Positions 17,994-30,787 of a DNA stretch of 64,000 nt are shown one piece after another (positions within the stretch are counted from its first letter, which is position 1; every line of letters starts with the position of its first letter). Below the pieces are notes generated by a model, which saw only the letters and a program-made list of their open reading frames with translations, was not told the DNA's origin and did no database searches. Source of the stretch: Halalkalibacter suaedae (lineage in GTDB: Bacteria; Bacillota; Bacilli; Bacillales; Bacillaceae_D); assembly GCF_017939705.1 (NCBI RefSeq), contig NZ_JAGKSQ010000002.1, positions 372,001-436,000 of the forward strand, in the 5' to 3' direction. The translations under genes and the position numbers were made by a program.

Positions 17994-18959
17994 ATGAAAG
18001 TTATTGCACCGTCATTGCTACTATTGTGTATACTGACATTATTTCTATCAGGCTGTATGTCTGAAACGGGACAAAAGGTAAAAGAAGAACCGATTAGAAT
18101 AGGCATTATGTTATCAGATGTTGGTTTAGGTGATCAATCATTTAGTGACTCAGCATTTAAAGGACTTGAAACAGCACGTGACCAGTTAGGGATTGTTTTT
18201 GATTACCGAGAGCTAGCAGAAACTGGTACATACGAAGAGGGATTAAAAGAGCTTGTTGCAGAGGATAATGATTTAATTATAGGTCTAGGATTTATGATAA
18301 AAGAAGAGTTGGAAAAAGTAGCCAAGGAGCACCCTGAGCAACGGTTTTTATTAGTTGATGAGGTTTCCGACGTAGAAAATATTGTTTCGCTGACATTTAA
18401 GGAAGACGAAGGTAGCTTTTTAGCTGGAGTAGTCGCTGGATTGAAATCAGAAACAGGTGTCGTTGGATTTGTCGGAGGAGCGGATGTTCCTTTAATTCAA
18501 AAATTTGAAAAAGGATTTGCTGAAGGAGTCAAGGAAGTCAATCCCTCTGCTGAAATTCTTTCAGAGTACGCAGGAGATTTCGGGAATGACCAATTAGGTG
18601 CTAGTATCGCACTTGACATGATCGAGAACCAAAATGCCGATATTATTTATACAGCTGCTGGGTTTACTGGCGTCGGAGCACTTCAAGAAGCACAAGAGCA
18701 AGGTGTCTATGCTATTGGGGTGGACAGTGATCAATTCTTTCTAGCAGAGGAAGCAGTCATTACTTCAATGTTAAAAAATATCGATGTTGCCATGTTAACT
18801 GTTTCAACATTATTAGTAGAACAAGGTCAAATATCTGAGGATATTGTAATGGGTCTTAATGAAAACGGGGTAGGCTTAGCCCCAATTAGAGTCACATCTC
18901 TAGATGCGAATGAAGAAAAAACATTAAACGAGCTTATCGAAAAACTAAAAACCAACTAG
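17994..18959 (+). CDS. BMP/Med-family substrate-binding lipoprotein
   Basis: A 321-residue lipoprotein (lipobox LSGC, Cys21) with the basic membrane protein (Bmp/PnrA/Med) fold: IRIGIMLSDVGLGDQSFSD at the start of the mature part, VGFVGGADVPL in the middle and VYAIGVDSDQ late. Relatives bind purine nucleosides for ABC import; B. subtilis Med instead influences comK. No ABC permease or ATPase follows; a methyl-accepting chemotaxis protein starts 20 nt downstream, so the two are probably cotranscribed. A ligand-binding role feeding the chemoreceptor is inference. Confidence 0.85.
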   Translation: MKVIAPSLLLLCILTLFLSGCMSETGQKVKEEPIRIGIMLSDVGLGDQSFSDSAFKGLETARDQLGIVFDYRELAETGTYEEGLKELVAEDNDLIIGLGFMIKEELEKVAKEHPEQRFLLVDEVSDVENIVSLTFKEDEGSFLAGVVAGLKSETGVVGFVGGADVPLIQKFEKGFAEGVKEVNPSAEILSEYAGDFGNDQLGASIALDMIENQNADIIYTAAGFTGVGALQEAQEQGVYAIGVDSDQFFLAEEAVITSMLKNIDVAMLTVSTLLVEQGQISEDIVMGLNENGVGLAPIRVTSLDANEEKTLNELIEKLKTN

Positions 18960-18979
18960 GACCATTAGGAGAGTAGCAA

Positions 18980-20629
18980 ATGAAACTGGGTACAAAAATT
19001 TTACTGAATTCCTTAGCAGGATTATTTTTAGCTATTTTATTGGTTGGATTTATCATCTTTAATATGCTACAAATACAAACGTCAAATGGGAATTATGTGC
19101 CGATTCTTATTAATGTAAAAGAACTTGAAGCTGACTTAATTGGAACACAGCAAGCATTAAATAACTATGCATATAATCCTTCTGAATCAAATAAAGCAGC
19201 AACATTAACGAATATCGAATCAGCTAGACAAGAATTAACGGAACTAGCTGATCATTTAATTACAGATCAAGAAAAAGAATATTTAAGTCGAATTCAGTAC
19301 AAGTTTGAGCAACTAGAACAAGCATCGTTGCTAGCTTTAGATGCGATGGCTGCGGCGGATATTCAAAAGCAGTCTGTACGTGCTTCAGGTATTTTAAATG
19401 ATGTTCATCATTTAACAAATGAGACAAACCGAAACTATGAGATTTTAACTGAAGAAATGGAAGCGAAAATTGATGGGATCATTAGTACATCAGTTATCGT
19501 TAGCATCGTTCTTATTTTAGGAGCGACTTTCGTTAATATTGTATTGACTCGTAGAATTACAAAACCAATTATTTCGTTATCTGACCAAGCAAAGCAGGTG
19601 GCAGATGGAGATTTGTCGATAGAGGTTGTTTCAACTACGAGCAAGGATGAAGTCGGGGTATTAACGAATTCTTTTGCACAGATGGTAACAAATCTAAAGC
19701 AGATCTTACAGTCTGTAAATCATGTTAGTGACCAGGTAACAACGGTCTCAACGAATATTCATAATGATAACAAGTATGTAGCAGAAATTTCTCAACAGGT
19801 AGCATTGTCTACAGAAGAGCTTGCAAGTGGTTCACAAAATATTTCTTCAGACTTATCGGAAGCTGTAGATCTTATTAGTGACATGAAGAATACATTTGAA
19901 CAAAACTTGAATGACTCAACGCGATCAACTGTACTTAGTCAAGAGGCTGTAGATGTGATCAACCAAGGAAAAGAGACGATTAAGAAACAAGAGCAGTTAA
20001 TGAATGACAATATTCAAGCAAGTCACCTTATTAAGACGTCAACAGAAGAATTCAGTTCTTACTTTAAGCAGATTGAAAACATGGCGAAATTCGTTGCGGA
20101 TATTGCTGGTCAAACAAACCTGCTTGCATTAAATGCGGCAATTGAAGCAGCAAGAGCAGGTGAGGCTGGAAAAGGTTTTGCTGTTGTAGCTGACGAAGTT
20201 CGAAAGTTGGCTGAGGAAACAAACAATGCGACAAAGCAAATCTTTGATATGGTTTCCAAGCTAAATGGTGGTATGACAACGATTATGTCTGCAATTGAAA
20301 ATGGCTCTGAAATTGTAGCCAACCAAAAAGACTCGATGGTATTTACTGCCAATTCATTCGTTGAAATTGAGCAGAAAGTGAATGAAATTGGACAGCAAAT
20401 TCGTGTCGTTGCAAAAGGAATGGAAAGCACACAAGAAAAATCATTCCAAATTTTATCAAATGTTGAAAGTATTAGTGCTGTAACGGAACAGTCTGCAGCC
20501 GGAACAGAAGAAATATCGGCTTCTGCAACTGAACAGCTTCAGTCATTAGATCGAGTCACTGACAAAATTAATCAATTAAAGGAAATGACTGATGATCTAA
20601 ATAATCAGCTTTCTCATTTTAAAATTTAA
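18980..20629 (+). CDS. Methyl-accepting chemotaxis protein
   Basis: A 549-residue transducer. First membrane helix about 8-28, a short (~140-residue) extracellular helical sensor, second helix about 168-190, HAMP ([22 protein letters not shown]), then the signalling domain whose hairpin tip reads [20 protein letters not shown], the CheA/CheW contact site. Start ATG 18980 with GGAGAG. The short sensor resembles four-helix-bundle (4HB_MCP) types. Cotranscribed with the upstream Bmp-type lipoprotein. Confidence 0.94.
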   Translation: MKLGTKILLNSLAGLFLAILLVGFIIFNMLQIQTSNGNYVPILINVKELEADLIGTQQALNNYAYNPSESNKAATLTNIESARQELTELADHLITDQEKEYLSRIQYKFEQLEQASLLALDAMAAADIQKQSVRASGILNDVHHLTNETNRNYEILTEEMEAKIDGIISTSVIVSIVLILGATFVNIVLTRRITKPIISLSDQAKQVADGDLSIEVVSTTSKDEVGVLTNSFAQMVTNLKQILQSVNHVSDQVTTVSTNIHNDNKYVAEISQQVALSTEELASGSQNISSDLSEAVDLISDMKNTFEQNLNDSTRSTVLSQEAVDVINQGKETIKKQEQLMNDNIQASHLIKTSTEEFSSYFKQIENMAKFVADIAGQTNLLALNAAIEAARAGEAGKGFAVVADEVRKLAEETNNATKQIFDMVSKLNGGMTTIMSAIENGSEIVANQKDSMVFTANSFVEIEQKVNEIGQQIRVVAKGMESTQEKSFQILSNVESISAVTEQSAAGTEEISASATEQLQSLDRVTDKINQLKEMTDDLNNQLSHFKI

Positions 20630-20640
20630 ATTATAAAATT

Positions 20641-20668
20641 AGACCGGAAAACCCGGTCTCTTTTTTAT
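20641..20668 (+). terminator. Terminator of the lipoprotein-MCP operon
   Basis: AGACCGG-AAAA-CCGGTCT stem with T6. Confidence 0.9.
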
Positions 20669-20743
20669 TTGTTTTCTAATGAGATTAAGGTACGATAGTG
20701 GTATCTATAACAATATGTGGGAGTAGAAGGGAATGGTATATTT

Positions 20744-21223
20744 ATGAGTTTTTTTGAAGTGCTTTGGGCTTATCTCTTAGTTTTTGTGTTTTCTGCAACT
20801 CCTCTTTTTGAATCGATTATTGTGATTCCACTTGGGATTTTTGCAGGTCTTTCCGCAATTCCAGTAACAATCGTTGCCTTAGTCGGGAATTTATTAACCG
20901 TGTATCTTGTTATTGTTTTTGTTGAGCAAATTAAGAACTGGAGAAATAAACGAAAGAAACAAGAGGGAGTGGAGAAACAGAACAAACGTTCCGAAAGAGC
21001 GAAGGCAATCTGGAAAAAGTATGGATTACCTGGTTTAGCTATTATTGGTCCGTTATTTGTTGGTAGTCATATTACAGCATTAATGGGCTTGTCATTAGGT
21101 GGATCAAAAAAAATGGTTGCTTCTTGGTTAACAGCAAGTTTGATTTTTTGGTGTATTCTTGCAGCGATTCTAGCACATCTCGGTTTTGATCTATTTAATG
21201 CACAGGACAGAGAAATTTTCTAA
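20744..21223 (+). CDS. Small multidrug-export family membrane protein (COG2426)
   Basis: About 159 residues with four hydrophobic segments: SATPLFESIIVIPLGIFAG, a second helix, the conserved GLPGLAIIGPLFVGSHITAL block and a C-terminal helix. The central KRKKQEGVEKQNKRSE loop is cytoplasmic and basic. The family is called putative small multidrug export protein, without firm functional proof. I start at ATG 20744 behind AAGGGA; GTG 20717 has no ribosome binding site. Its stop codon abuts the stop of the opposite-strand gene with no spacer. Confidence 0.8.
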   Translation: MSFFEVLWAYLLVFVFSATPLFESIIVIPLGIFAGLSAIPVTIVALVGNLLTVYLVIVFVEQIKNWRNKRKKQEGVEKQNKRSERAKAIWKKYGLPGLAIIGPLFVGSHITALMGLSLGGSKKMVASWLTASLIFWCILAAILAHLGFDLFNAQDREIF

Positions 21224-21937
21224 TTAATAGCCACCACTCTTCTTTTTAAAATAAAAAGGAATGTAGAGTATTCCAAACATAATTAATGCAATCAGTTCGA
21301 GTGAAAGAATATACCATGGATAAGGTCCTAGAAAGTCAATCAAACTTGCATTGGTTGGCTTTCTAGCTAAAAACATGTAATTAGCACCTGTAATGAAATT
21401 AACGATTATCGCGATGAGAGCGATCGCATTTAAAGTAATGAACGATTTAATAAATGAGCGAAAAGTAATGTGAAACTGTTCAATCCAGACCATATACAGA
21501 ATTGAAAGGACAATTGAAAAATGAGCAATAAAAAAATGAATAAACCGGAAATGTGGAAAGGTATAAAATAAATCAGGGGTAAGTAACGCTTGAAGGGCCC
21601 CTGATAAGCCAAAAAAGTAAACAACCTCGAATACTGTACGATTTTTAGTGATAAGCATATACACACAAAGATACAGACTAATTGTACATAGCTGGAGCGG
21701 TAAATTATAACGAATATCCCAATTGCCAATCCAAATACTCCATGTAATGAGTCCGAATTCAGATAGCACAAGGCTAGCTATTAAGAGTGAACGAGCATAA
21801 CGTTTCGTTAGCGATGATTGACGGAAATAATAGAGTAAACCAACTAGAACAACAAACGCTAGAATGCTGTAAAGATGAGCCGTTGATAAGAAGAGTGCAG
21901 GCTCCATATACGCATCTTTTTCGATTAGTTCTAACAT
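21224..21937 (-). CDS. TIGR02206/YwaF-family integral membrane protein
   Basis: A 237-residue protein with six to seven hydrophobic segments. Conserved blocks of the YwaF/TIGR02206 family are visible: NLPLQLCTISLYLCVYML, a FGLSGALQALLTPDL loop and GANYMFLARKP near the C-terminus. Function unknown. Start ATG 21937 after GGGAGGGAATACG. No terminator separates it from the convergent small exporter gene. Confidence 0.85.
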   Translation of the reverse strand: MLELIEKDAYMEPALFLSTAHLYSILAFVVLVGLLYYFRQSSLTKRYARSLLIASLVLSEFGLITWSIWIGNWDIRYNLPLQLCTISLYLCVYMLITKNRTVFEVVYFFGLSGALQALLTPDLFYTFPHFRFIHFFIAHFSIVLSILYMVWIEQFHITFRSFIKSFITLNAIALIAIIVNFITGANYMFLARKPTNASLIDFLGPYPWYILSLELIALIMFGILYIPFYFKKKSGGY

Positions 21938-21993
21938 CGTATTCCCTCCCCACCTATAGTTGATTCATCTAGTTCGAACGCCTTCTTTACTAA

Positions 21994-22992
21994 CTATACC
22001 AATTGAACTAAAAGAAATCCAAGAACAGATAGGAGGACAGAACCGATAGCTGCAGCAAGAAACGGTTTTAATCCAATTCCTCCTAGAGCTTTGAAATTTA
22101 CACTTAAGCCAAGGCCTGCCATTGCCATAGTCATAAGGAAATAGGCAATTGTTATAAGAACTTCTACAATGGTTGCAGGCACCATTCCAAATGTATTTAA
22201 ACAGCTAGTAAAAATAAAGCCGAGAATAAACCAAGGGACTTGAAATGATCGAAAGGTTTTATTATTTTGGTTATCTTTAAGGTACATGCCTATTCCAAGT
22301 ATCAATGCTATAGGAATGAGCATCATTACTCTAGTTAATTTAACAATCACAGCTATGTCAACTGCTAGATGGCCACCAGGTTCTGCTGCTGCAATCACAT
22401 GTGCCAATTCATGTAGTGTAGCCCCTGCAAATACGCCAAAAGCTGTATCAGAAATTGTTAGTAATGGGTAACTAATTGTATACAAAATAGTAAATCCCGT
22501 GCCGATTAAAGCTATAATCGTTGCAGAGACTGCAACTTCTTCGTCTTTTGCTTTAATTTGCGGTGCGATTGCGACAATAGCAGCGGCCCCACAAATAGCT
22601 GTTCCACATGCTGTTAATATGCCCAAACGGTGATTAACTTTGAAGAGCTTTGTTAGATAATATACAATAACTAAAGTAAAGATAAGACAGCCAAGAGCTA
22701 TTAAAAACATACTCGGCCCTGCCTGAAAAATCTCTTTAAAATTTAATCTTAAACCTAATAGCACTATGCCTATACGAAGTAAGGTTTTACTCGAAAACGT
22801 GGCACCTTTACTATTAAATTGATCACGTCTAAATGTACTCCAAGTCAATCCTATCAGCATTGCGAGGATAAATGCACCTGTGAGTTGAAAAATCGGCAGC
22901 ATTACAAGAAGGTTTGCGATTATCGCAATCCAGAAAGTTAAAAAGAGTCCAATTATGAAGGAATTGTCTTGTATTGATTTAATATATGTCAA
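21994..22992 (-). CDS. YeiH-family putative sulfate/anion exporter (UPF0324)
   Basis: About 332 residues, ten or so membrane helices, family features LTWSTFRRDQFNSKG, LLRIGIVLLGLRL and the GTAICGAAAIVA loop. Start is uncertain: I prefer TTG 22992 preceded by GGGGG at good spacing, giving the usual family length; ATG 23076 would add 28 residues without a ribosome binding site. Divergent from a LysR-type regulator of the CysL/YwfK kind, a common pairing that suggests the regulator controls it. Confidence 0.85.
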   Translation of the reverse strand: MTYIKSIQDNSFIIGLFLTFWIAIIANLLVMLPIFQLTGAFILAMLIGLTWSTFRRDQFNSKGATFSSKTLLRIGIVLLGLRLNFKEIFQAGPSMFLIALGCLIFTLVIVYYLTKLFKVNHRLGILTACGTAICGAAAIVAIAPQIKAKDEEVAVSATIIALIGTGFTILYTISYPLLTISDTAFGVFAGATLHELAHVIAAAEPGGHLAVDIAVIVKLTRVMMLIPIALILGIGMYLKDNQNNKTFRSFQVPWFILGFIFTSCLNTFGMVPATIVEVLITIAYFLMTMAMAGLGLSVNFKALGGIGLKPFLAAAIGSVLLSVLGFLLVQLV

Positions 22993-23112
22993 AATGCAGC
23001 CCCCAATAACATTCGTTTGTTCCACTATAGTACGACGCTTTCTATAAGTGAAATACATAAAACTAATGCCAATCATTAATAAAACTTATGATGGATTTGA
23101 AGGAGTTTTGAA

Positions 23113-23994
23113 ATGTTAGATCAATTAAAATTATTTGTGACCGTTGTCGAACAACGACACTTTTCAAAGGCCGCTAAATTATTAAATGTTACTCAGCCAA
23201 ATGTAAGCCTGCAAATCCGTAGATTGGAAGAAGAATTCGGCACAACCCTTTTTGTTAGGTCACCAAAAAGGGTTCAGGTTACTGATTCTGGTGAGCTATT
23301 GTACCTTAAAGCTAAAAAGATTCTCTCACTTTATGAACAGGCGAAACAGGAAATTGAACAGCAGCAGGTCGAAATTAAAGGGGTTATCAAAATTGGAGCG
23401 AGTTTTACAATAGGGGAGTACATTTTACCTCGGATATTGGCCGAATTTGCAAATCAGTACACTGAAGTGAAGGTTGAGGTGTTCGTTGGTAATACCGAAG
23501 AGGTCATTGAGAAGATCAATAAGCATGAACTAGATATCGGTCTCGTTGAAGGGCAAGTGAATAGCAATATTCGAATGTATCCATTCATGGAGGATGAACT
23601 AATTTTGATCGCACCACCAAATCATGAGTATGCCCAGTTAAGGTCGATCAAACCTGAAATGCTCGATGAACAGGTTTGGATTCTCAGAGAAAAAGGTTCC
23701 GGAACAAGAGAATATTGCGATCGTTTTTTTTCTGACTTTTCATTGAAATTACAGCATCTATTTATCTTTAGTAGCAGTCAAGGAATTAAGGAAGCTGTCT
23801 CAGCAGGGCTTGGGATTGCAATGATTTCGAAACTAACCGTTAAGAAAGAACTTGAGTATAAAGAAATTAAACAATTATATGTTCAGAATCAAAATGTTAC
23901 ACGAACATTTCATTTGATTGAGCCCGAGAACTTGAATGCTTCGAAAGCAAGGGAGTTGTTCAAACAAGCCATCCTCAGCCAGAGAATGGCTTGA
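23113..23994 (+). CDS. LysR-family regulator (CysL/YwfK-like)
   Basis: A 293-residue LysR-type transcription factor. Winged helix-turn-helix at 1-60 (FVTVVEQRHFSKAAKLLNVTQPNVSLQIRRLEEEFG), then the effector-binding domain with IGASFTIGEYILPRIL at 95 and SSSQGIKEAVSAGLGIAMIS near 230. The effector side resembles the CysL/CbbR subgroup. Divergently arranged with the yeiH-type exporter, 120 nt between starts, so it probably regulates that gene. ATG 23113 follows AAGGAG. Confidence 0.9.
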   Translation: MLDQLKLFVTVVEQRHFSKAAKLLNVTQPNVSLQIRRLEEEFGTTLFVRSPKRVQVTDSGELLYLKAKKILSLYEQAKQEIEQQQVEIKGVIKIGASFTIGEYILPRILAEFANQYTEVKVEVFVGNTEEVIEKINKHELDIGLVEGQVNSNIRMYPFMEDELILIAPPNHEYAQLRSIKPEMLDEQVWILREKGSGTREYCDRFFSDFSLKLQHLFIFSSSQGIKEAVSAGLGIAMISKLTVKKELEYKEIKQLYVQNQNVTRTFHLIEPENLNASKARELFKQAILSQRMA

Positions 23995-24011
23995 TTCATA
24001 AATTCTTATGA

Positions 24012-25310
24012 CTATAAAGACCTATAGCTATGGCCCTGTTTTGTTTGAATAGACAATTGTTCAATTTTTTCGTTTAAATAATCTCGATCCAACTCAAGTA
24101 ATGTTTCTCGCTTAATTCCTTGCTGGATATAGAGTGAGAATTCCCATATTAATTTTTTTGTTTTAGTTCCATTCTGTGCTGCAATGACCTGAAGGGAATC
24201 AATCATTGCAGCTACAACAGAGACATCATCAATTCCATAATGGCGTATTTGGTAATAGCATTTATAGAGATAATCTTGAAAATGACGTTGCTTATTAATT
24301 ACTCTTAAATTATTTAAATCATCATTATAAAAGGAGCGATGCAAATTTTTACCTGCTAACACGGTAAGGATTTTTGCGAGTGCTCTGATCCCGCTTATTG
24401 CAGTATTTGGGTCATTTGTACCTGGAGATAACGCACGTAATGTGATTTCAACTAATTTCGTTAAGCCGAAATCGATATCTTGAATTGTGGATCTTTCTTC
24501 ACCGACGTGAAAGAAACTCAAATAATGATTAATGTCTAAATGATCACGCTTGCCCCAAAGGGACAGAACAGTTGTTCCTTCTTCGATATAATCACCAAGT
24601 CCAACTTCTATTTTTACAATGCTGTCATCATTCTTGGATTGGTTAATTAGTTTTTCGAGTTCAATTAACAGTAAATAACCCGCTTTTGGTGCGAAAATAT
24701 AGATTGGTTCGATTAATTTTATTTCTTCACTTTCCCAATCTTTCCATGGTTCATCACCAGCATCGGTTGATTCATCTTCATAATTTTTGTTAATCGAGAT
24801 AATGGTTTTATTCGTAATATGATGGATGAGGTTGCTAACTTGGATCCACCTCCCGACATGATGGACAAAAAAGACGAAATAGCCAACACAAATGATCGAA
24901 TAAATAACAGCTAAAACAGGCGAAATGTAAAGAGTATCTGCCGAATCCCCTTTTAACAACAATAAGAGAACAAGGGAGTACAAGAAACCTCCAATAAATA
25001 CTCCAAGAATTCGTTGTGTTGAGGCATCAGTTAAAAAGTCCTGCATTGTTCTTGGTGAAAATTGAGACAAATACGTTGTTAATACGACCATAATTGTTGA
25101 AAAAGAAATTGTGGTCATCGTTAAAAGAGAAGATGTAATCGTACTTAACAATGTTTGTGCAAGACTAAGATCAACTGTTAGAATATTAATCATCACAGAA
25201 TGATCTAATATCGAAGTTAAGATTGCAAATAGAATTGAGATTACACCGTACAAAGCTGGGGTAAACCAAAAGTATGAACGCAATACTAGAAGAGTAGGAT
25301 GAATGTTCAA
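24012..25310 (-). CDS. DUF2254 membrane protein
   Basis: A 432-residue protein. Four hydrophobic helices in the first 170 residues (SYFWFTPALYGVISILFAIL and others), with the conserved TTISFSTIMVVLTTYLSQFSPR motif between the second and third. The C-terminal two thirds are soluble and contain the ALSPGTNDPNTAI family signature near 300. Function unknown. Start is TTG 25310, well spaced from GGGAGGAAG. Confidence 0.88.
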   Translation of the reverse strand: MNIHPTLLVLRSYFWFTPALYGVISILFAILTSILDHSVMINILTVDLSLAQTLLSTITSSLLTMTTISFSTIMVVLTTYLSQFSPRTMQDFLTDASTQRILGVFIGGFLYSLVLLLLLKGDSADTLYISPVLAVIYSIICVGYFVFFVHHVGRWIQVSNLIHHITNKTIISINKNYEDESTDAGDEPWKDWESEEIKLIEPIYIFAPKAGYLLLIELEKLINQSKNDDSIVKIEVGLGDYIEEGTTVLSLWGKRDHLDINHYLSFFHVGEERSTIQDIDFGLTKLVEITLRALSPGTNDPNTAISGIRALAKILTVLAGKNLHRSFYNDDLNNLRVINKQRHFQDYLYKCYYQIRHYGIDDVSVVAAMIDSLQVIAAQNGTKTKKLIWEFSLYIQQGIKRETLLELDRDYLNEKIEQLSIQTKQGHSYRSL

Positions 25311-25423
25311 TTTTCTCTTCCTCCCTTTTGAACTGTTACCCCGTAGTCTTGGTTATTTGCAAGAATTTAAACAAAAATGGCAGATGGGTTGATTGTTAGC
25401 ATAATTTAAAAGGAGAGATTAAT

Positions 25424-25837
25424 ATGAGTATTAAAAATCCAGCAAATGAAGAGATTAAGGAATTGCTAAACAGTAGCAAGCGAATTGCGGTTGTCGGTCT
25501 ATCAGGAAACCCTGACAGAACTTCTTACATGGTTTCGGAAGCGATGCAAAAGGCCGGTTATGAGATTATCCCAGTGAATCCATCAGTAGATGAAGTTCTA
25601 GGGGTTAAGGCAGTTAGTTCATTAAAGGAAATCGATGGTCCTATTGATATTGTTAATGTTTTCAGAAGAAGTGAATATTTACCTGAAGTTGCTCAGGAAA
25701 CAATTGAGGTTGGTGCAAAGTCATTTTGGGCACAGCTAGGGCTAGAGAATGAAGAAGCCTTTGAATTATTGAGAAAACAAGGGATTTTCACAGTGATGAA
25801 TCGATGTATCAAGGTGGAACACGCTAAATGGAAATAA
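25424..25837 (+). CDS. CoA-binding domain protein (YneT/YccU-like)
   Basis: A 137-residue Rossmann-fold CoA_binding_2 protein. The dinucleotide/CoA loop VVGLSGNPDRTSY is at about 23-36, GYEIIPVNP follows, and the ending VMNRCIKVEHAKW is the usual one for the family. Cytoplasmic; ligand taken to be CoA or an acyl-CoA by family. Good ribosome binding site AAGGAGAG. Stand-alone gene. Confidence 0.9.
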   Translation: MSIKNPANEEIKELLNSSKRIAVVGLSGNPDRTSYMVSEAMQKAGYEIIPVNPSVDEVLGVKAVSSLKEIDGPIDIVNVFRRSEYLPEVAQETIEVGAKSFWAQLGLENEEAFELLRKQGIFTVMNRCIKVEHAKWK

Positions 25838-25879
25838 AAAACATTGTCTCTTTTTTTGAAAAAGAGGCATGTTTTTTTA
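25838..25879 (+). terminator. Terminator of CoA-binding gene
   Basis: AACATTGTCTCTTTTT... GAAAAAGAGGCATGTT stem followed by T7. Confidence 0.8.
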
Positions 25880-25912
25880 TTTAATTCTCTAAAGATTAAG
25901 CAGGAAATTTGA

Positions 25913-28003
<2,091 letters not shown>

Positions 28004-28005
28004 GC

Positions 28006-30462
28006 TTGTCACAAACAGAGCGTTACTTAGACCTTCCTTTAGAAGATGTCATAGGCGATCGTTTTGGTCGTTATAGTAAATATATCATTCAAGAACGTGC
28101 CTTACCTGATGCAAGAGATGGTCTTAAGCCGGTACAACGCCGGATTTTATATGCAATGTATAAAGAAGGAAACACAGCAGAGAAACCATTCAGAAAGTCA
28201 GCTAAAACGGTTGGTAATGTAATCGGTAATTACCATCCACATGGTGATTCCTCTGTCTATGAAGCTATGGTTCGTATGAGTCAAGAGTGGAAAGTACGCA
28301 ATTTACTTGTTGATATGCATGGGAACAACGGTTCGATAGACGGAGATCCACCAGCAGCAATGCGTTATACTGAAGCGAGATTATCCAAGATTGCTTCACA
28401 GTTATTAAGAGATATTGAGCGTGATACGGTTGAGTTCATCCCTAACTTCGATGATTCTGAGGAAGAGCCTGTTGTACTTCCCGCAATGTATCCGAACCTC
28501 CTTGTTAATGGTTCTACAGGTATCTCGTCAGGTTATGCAACCGATATCCCACCACATCATCTAGGTGAAATTATTGATGGCGTCATTATGCAGATGGAAA
28601 AACCATCAACTACGCTTGATGATCTTCTTCAAGTAATTAAGGGACCTGACTTTCCTACTGGAGGAATCGTTCAAGGAATTGACGGTATTCGCCAGGCGTA
28701 TCAAACAGGAAAAGGTAAGGTTGTTGTGCGTGCGAAGACGGAAATTGAAGAGCTTCGTGGTGGAAGAGAACAAATTATTATTACTGAAATTCCATATGAG
28801 GTTGTTAAATCAAATCTTGTCAAAAAAATGGATGAGCTTAGATTTGATAAGAAGGTCGATGGAATCGCAGAGGTACGCGACGATACAGATCGAACCGGGT
28901 TACGTATTGTAGTTGAACTAAAAAAAGAAGCAGATGCAAATGCAATTCTACATTATTTATTAAAAAACACTGATCTTCAGGTCACATATAATTTTAATAT
29001 GGTCGCAATTGCGAATAAAGCTCCAAAGTTAATGGGATTACAAGCATTAATTCAAGCATATATTGATCATCAAAAATTAGTCGTCAAAAGACGTACGAAA
29101 TTTGATTTGAAAAAGGCACAGGATCGCCAGCATATTGTTCAAGGATTAATCAAAGCCATTTCTATCCTTGACGAGGTAATTGCAACAATCCGTTCATCAA
29201 ATGATAAAAGAGATGCAAAAGAAAATCTAATTTCGAAATACGCATTTACTGAAGCACAAGCAGAAGCAATTGTCACATTGCAGCTTTATCGTTTGACGAA
29301 TACTGATATCACAACGCTTGAAGAAGAAGCAGCAGATTTAGAGCGTCGAATTCATGAGCTTGAGTCAATTCTTGAGAGTGAAAAGAAATTAATTCAAGTC
29401 ATTAAGAAGGACCTACAAACGATTAAGAAAGAATTTGCTGACGTTAGACGTACAATTATTAAAGACGAAATTGAAGAAATAAAAATTAATATGGATGTGT
29501 TAATTGCGTCTGAAGACGTGATGGTCACAGTAACAAAAGAAGGATATGTCAAGCGGACGAGCATACGTTCGTATGGTGCGTCAAATGGTGAAAACCCTGG
29601 AATGAAGGAAGGGGATTATTTACTCGGTCATTACGAAATTAACACGACCGATATTCTCATGCTTTTCACGAAACTAGGGAATTACTTATACATCCCTGTA
29701 CATCAGCTTCCAGATATAAGATGGAAAGACGATGGCCAGCATGTTGCGAATTTAGTAACTGGACTTGATCGTGAGGATGAAATTATAACTGCCATTCCAA
29801 TTAAAGAATTTAAAGAGGAAGAGTCTTTACTTTTTATTACGAAACAGGGGATGGCTAAACGTTCGCAACTTTCTCTTTACCAAGCACAACGCTTCACAAA
29901 ACCATTAATGGCACTCAAATTAAAAGAAAATGATGAAGTTGTATCTGTGGCATTAACAAATGGTGAGAAAGAAGTGTTTATCGCAACAAATTTAAGCTTT
30001 GGCTTATGGTTAGGTGAAAGTGAAATCAATTTAGTTGGCCAAAGAGCAGCTGGAGTAAAAGCAATTAACTTAAAAGAGGATGATTATGTTGTTGATGCAA
30101 CGACATTCTCATTAGAAGATAAAAAAGTTGAATTTGTGATTGTCACACAGCGTGGAGCAGTAAAAAAGATGCCAATCACTGAGTTTGATAAGTCTAGTCG
30201 AGCAAAACGAGGTCTTGTGATGCTTCGAGAGCTAAAGTCGAATCCACATAGGATCTTAGCTTGCAAACGCGTCATGGACACAGCAGATACGTTTGCTGTT
30301 AAGACGAAAAAGGACATTGTTGAGACATTTACCGTTTCAGATTACCGTAACTCTGATCGATATAGTAATGGATCATTTATAACTGATGTTCACCAAACTG
30401 GTGAAGTAATGGAAGTTTGGAAGATTGTCGATACGACAATTAAAAACGAAGAAAACAAGTAA
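28006..30462 (+). CDS. parC: Topoisomerase IV subunit A
   Basis: An 818-residue DNA-cleaving subunit. The catalytic Tyr lies in [11 protein letters not shown] near 125; the quinolone-resistance region [17 protein letters not shown] is wild-type-like (Ser, Glu-equivalent). Coiled-coil ([15 protein letters not shown]) near 440-470, then the C-terminal pinwheel. Start TTG 28006 behind GAGGAGG, overlapping the end of parE, so the two subunits are translated together. Confidence 0.97.
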   Translation: MSQTERYLDLPLEDVIGDRFGRYSKYIIQERALPDARDGLKPVQRRILYAMYKEGNTAEKPFRKSAKTVGNVIGNYHPHGDSSVYEAMVRMSQEWKVRNLLVDMHGNNGSIDGDPPAAMRYTEARLSKIASQLLRDIERDTVEFIPNFDDSEEEPVVLPAMYPNLLVNGSTGISSGYATDIPPHHLGEIIDGVIMQMEKPSTTLDDLLQVIKGPDFPTGGIVQGIDGIRQAYQTGKGKVVVRAKTEIEELRGGREQIIITEIPYEVVKSNLVKKMDELRFDKKVDGIAEVRDDTDRTGLRIVVELKKEADANAILHYLLKNTDLQVTYNFNMVAIANKAPKLMGLQALIQAYIDHQKLVVKRRTKFDLKKAQDRQHIVQGLIKAISILDEVIATIRSSNDKRDAKENLISKYAFTEAQAEAIVTLQLYRLTNTDITTLEEEAADLERRIHELESILESEKKLIQVIKKDLQTIKKEFADVRRTIIKDEIEEIKINMDVLIASEDVMVTVTKEGYVKRTSIRSYGASNGENPGMKEGDYLLGHYEINTTDILMLFTKLGNYLYIPVHQLPDIRWKDDGQHVANLVTGLDREDEIITAIPIKEFKEEESLLFITKQGMAKRSQLSLYQAQRFTKPLMALKLKENDEVVSVALTNGEKEVFIATNLSFGLWLGESEINLVGQRAAGVKAINLKEDDYVVDATTFSLEDKKVEFVIVTQRGAVKKMPITEFDKSSRAKRGLVMLRELKSNPHRILACKRVMDTADTFAVKTKKDIVETFTVSDYRNSDRYSNGSFITDVHQTGEVMEVWKIVDTTIKNEENK

Positions 30463-30465
30463 AGT

Positions 30466-30508
30466 GTAAATGCATGGGGGAGATAGATCAATCCTCCATG
30501 CATTTTTA
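30466..30508 (+). terminator. Terminator of parEC
   Basis: AAATGCATGGGGGA / TCCTCCATGCATTTTT stem, 4 nt after the parC stop. Confidence 0.9.
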
Positions 30509-30787
30509 CTGTTTAGGTGGTTGGTATTGTATTTAGAAGCGGAAAGAGGGAAGCAATCCTAATTCCAGACTTTGTTGTTGGTTTATTCATAGTAAGTAAG
30601 TAACCAATTTAATTTTCAGTGTGCGAAGTATATTGAACTTATAAGTAGTAAATCTGAATGACAAAAATCCAACTTAATTTTTATTTCGTCTCATTATCTT
30701 AAGAATACTTTAGATTAGAGACAGATTACATTTTTATTTTTTTACTTCCGATAATATATATTATGTTCGGGGCACTAAATAAGAATA
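30509..30787. other. AT-rich intergenic stretch, no gene seen
   Basis: No open frame with a ribosome binding site. The only structure is an imperfect palindrome at 30748-30770 (CCGA...TAATATATATTA...TCGG) close to the end of the next minus-strand gene; it lacks a useful T-run on that strand. Confidence 0.5.
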
